This document shows, piece by piece, positions 5,540-6,403 of a DNA stretch of 6,403 bases. Position numbers and translations under genes: made by a program. The DNA is taken from NCBI GenBank assembly GCA_016938155.1, contig JAFGVF010000128.1:1-6403 (forward strand). The letters run 5' to 3'. The notes beneath the pieces were generated by a model. It saw only the letters and a program-made list of their open reading frames with translations. It had not been told where the DNA came from and ran no database searches. The number at the start of each line of letters is the position of its first letter. The first letter of the stretch is position 1. Origin of the DNA: Candidatus Cloacimonadota bacterium. GTDB lineage: Bacteria > Cloacimonadota > Cloacimonadia > Cloacimonadales > JAFGVF01.

Positions 5540-5969
5540 GCTGCACCTCCTGACAGGTTGGGATTTCTTCAACGAAATCACCTAGGGTTACAGGCAAATC
5601 AAGGGGATAATCAGTCAAGAGCTGGCGGATTACTGATATTCGTTCCTGTAACTCAGTGAACAGAGATGGGAATAGTTTTTCACCAACTCCATAATCCGGA
5701 AACAGGTCGAGACGGTTGAGCAGTTGAGAGAGCTCCTCATAGGTGAAACAGGCGTAATCAGGTTGGAAGAAACTGCGCCTATTTGTGCCTGTCAGTCGAT
5801 ATGAGACTTTGCAGATGTTGTTTTCTTTGATGATTTCAAAACCAGAAATCTCATACCAGTTGTTCAGAAACCTGTCCTGAGATTTAACACAAACAGTTTG
5901 TCCTTCAAGATATTTCGTGAAAGCAGATGTAATACTTTCATTCTGTAAATGCTTAAATTGTTCTTTCAT
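5532..5969 (-). CDS. Unknown 145-aa protein, first gene of the ArdC-ERF operon
   Basis: I do not recognise the family. The start is ATG 5969 (MKEQFKHLQNESITSAF) with AAGGAGG at 5975-5981. The longer in-frame start at 6083 would read through a terminator hairpin and has no ribosome site. The chain begins helical, then has a beta-rich middle (EGQTVCVKSQ, WYEISGFEIIKENNICKVSYRL, residues about 22-57), then FTYEELSQLLNRLDLF and a long C-terminal helix LFTELQERISVIRQLL. The composition looks cytoplasmic. The stop TGA overlaps the ATG of the 88-aa gene (ATGGTTGA), so the products are probably made together. Its position suggests an accessory early function of the element; no activity can be deduced. 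Confidence 0.7.
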   Translation of the reverse strand: MKEQFKHLQNESITSAFTKYLEGQTVCVKSQDRFLNNWYEISGFEIIKENNICKVSYRLTGTNRRSFFQPDYACFTYEELSQLLNRLDLFPDYGVGEKLFPSLFTELQERISVIRQLLTDYPLDLPVTLGDFVEEIPTCQEVQHG

Positions 5970-5992
5970 GGAAACCTCCTTAGTTGATTTGA

Positions 5993-6021
5993 AAAATAGG
6001 ATGGATAGGTATATGAGACAA
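5993..6021 (-). promoter_or_regulatory. Candidate sigma-70-type promoter of the ArdC-ERF operon
   Basis: On the minus strand, TTGTCT (6021-6016) and TATTTT (5998-5993) are 17 bp apart, and the ribosome site of the 145-aa gene follows within 20 bases. The -35 box overlaps the T-tract of the upstream terminator, a compact layout in which one transcript ends where the next begins. The hexamers are only moderately close to consensus. Confidence 0.45.
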
Positions 6022-6049
6022 AAAAACCCAGGTATCTGCTGTACCTGGG
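6020..6049 (-). terminator. Intrinsic terminator after the right-edge gene
   Basis: The minus strand has CCCAGGTA (6049-6042), a 7-base loop, TACCTGGG (6034-6027) and then seven T (6026-6020). This perfect 8-bp GC-containing stem with a T-tract is a textbook intrinsic terminator. It lies about 80 bases after the stop of the edge gene and separates it from the 145-aa gene. Confidence 0.85.
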
Positions 6050-6113
6050 GTAGTTGTCGGATTATGGAATAGAGAATGCTCATCTTGGGATGAAGTCCTC
6101 TAAGCGTTTGTTT

Positions 6114-6126
6114 GTTCTGGAACGAA
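6114..6126. repeat. GTTCT(A/G)GAACGAA motif, copy 3
   Basis: GTTCTGGAACGAA lies two bases after the stop codon of the right-edge gene, a position similar to that of copy 1 after the RHH gene. It lies between that stop and the terminator at 6020-6049. Confidence 0.35.
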
Positions 6127-6128
6127 GG

Positions 6129-6403
6129 TTATTCTATATCTTTGTTTCTGTACCTCCTTACATAATCCATACTGGGTTCATCTTCAATAATTCGGCACAG
6201 GACCTGTAAACCAGGATAAGCATTGAGATTAGCTATCAGGTCTTGCTGTTGTTGAGTCAGGTTAAGCCAGTCATGCTGCTCAAAGGTCAGCATAAATTTT
6301 CCTGAGCTCTCCTGATGATAGGCTACATCAGCACCAAACTCTGCCAGTAAAATATCTTCTACTTCCTGGGGATACTCTAGAAGGACCAGAGAATGTTCAT
6401 ACT
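6129..6403 (-). CDS. Unknown protein, C-terminal 90 residues only; start outside the window
   Basis: One minus-strand frame is open from the window edge to a TAA at 6129-6131. It reads YEHSLVLLEYPQEVEDILL, then AEFGADVAYHQESSGKFMLTFEQHDWLNLTQQQQDLIANL, then AYPGLQVLCRIIEDEPSMDYVRRY and a basic end. The mix of short strands and helices suggests a small soluble domain; I do not recognise it. Support for it as a real gene comes from the terminator that follows it and its orientation, which agrees with all the other genes. Its first residues and ribosome site lie beyond the window. Confidence 0.6.
   Translation of the reverse strand, partial: YEHSLVLLEYPQEVEDILLAEFGADVAYHQESSGKFMLTFEQHDWLNLTQQQQDLIANLNAYPGLQVLCRIIEDEPSMDYVRRYRNKDIE

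Noticed and set aside
5540..5581. Longer start for the 88-aa protein
   Set aside because: The upstream ATG has no ribosome site and overlaps the previous gene by 50 bases; ATG 5539 has AGGAGG at ideal spacing.
5970..6083. N-terminal extension of the 145-aa protein with a hydrophobic, signal-like stretch (FFCLIYLSILFF)
   Set aside because: It would be translated from a terminator hairpin and its T-tract, and has no ribosome site. The ATG at 5969 has a perfect one.

Overview
This looks like part of a bacterial mobile element: a plasmid, an integrated plasmid-like element or a phage-derived island. Strong AGGAGG-type ribosome binding sites and hairpin-plus-T7 intrinsic terminators point to a bacterium, and the DNA is AT-leaning. 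I cannot name the host. From general memory only, the architecture of the primase-polymerase (Prim-Pol plus PriCT-like plus winged helix) and its 'GEFRFGNGAYVVAPPS' block recall elements of anaerobic Chloroflexota or Gram-positive bacteria. Every gene I can support lies on the minus strand, so the window reads from right to left.

Right part (6403 to 3539): an edge-truncated unknown gene ends at 6129 and is followed by an intrinsic terminator (6020-6049). A candidate promoter overlaps the T-tract of that terminator. It would start a tight four-gene operon: an unknown 145-aa protein, an unknown 88-aa protein (overlapping start), an ArdC-type antirestriction protein with a HELAH zincin motif, and an ERF-family single-strand annealing protein. 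ArdC and ERF share the 4-bp overlap ATGA. A large hairpin terminator (3539-3593) closes the operon. The set fits the early 'establishment' functions of incoming DNA: protection from restriction, and recombination or annealing of single-stranded DNA.

Middle (3538 to 2012): a monocistronic unit encodes an unrecognised 427-aa protein whose lysine/arginine- and tryptophan-rich C-terminus may bind nucleic acid. A 10-12 bp perfect hairpin with a T-tract ends it.

Left part (2105 to 1): a compact control region holds three TTACC direct repeats 7-8 bp apart, an inverted copy and the terminator. It lies directly upstream of a 57-aa ribbon-helix-helix protein. That gene is followed by an unrecognised 120-aa protein and by the Prim-Pol replication protein. 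This resembles a replication module (small regulator, accessory protein, replicase). The Prim-Pol frame contains an in-frame TGA at 645-647 but stays open for the next 214 codons to the window edge, with clear downstream domain content. The replicase is therefore either broken by one point change or is read through.

The points most worth checking are the TGA in the replicase, the RHH/repeat/terminator control region, and the unknown 427-aa and 120-aa proteins.
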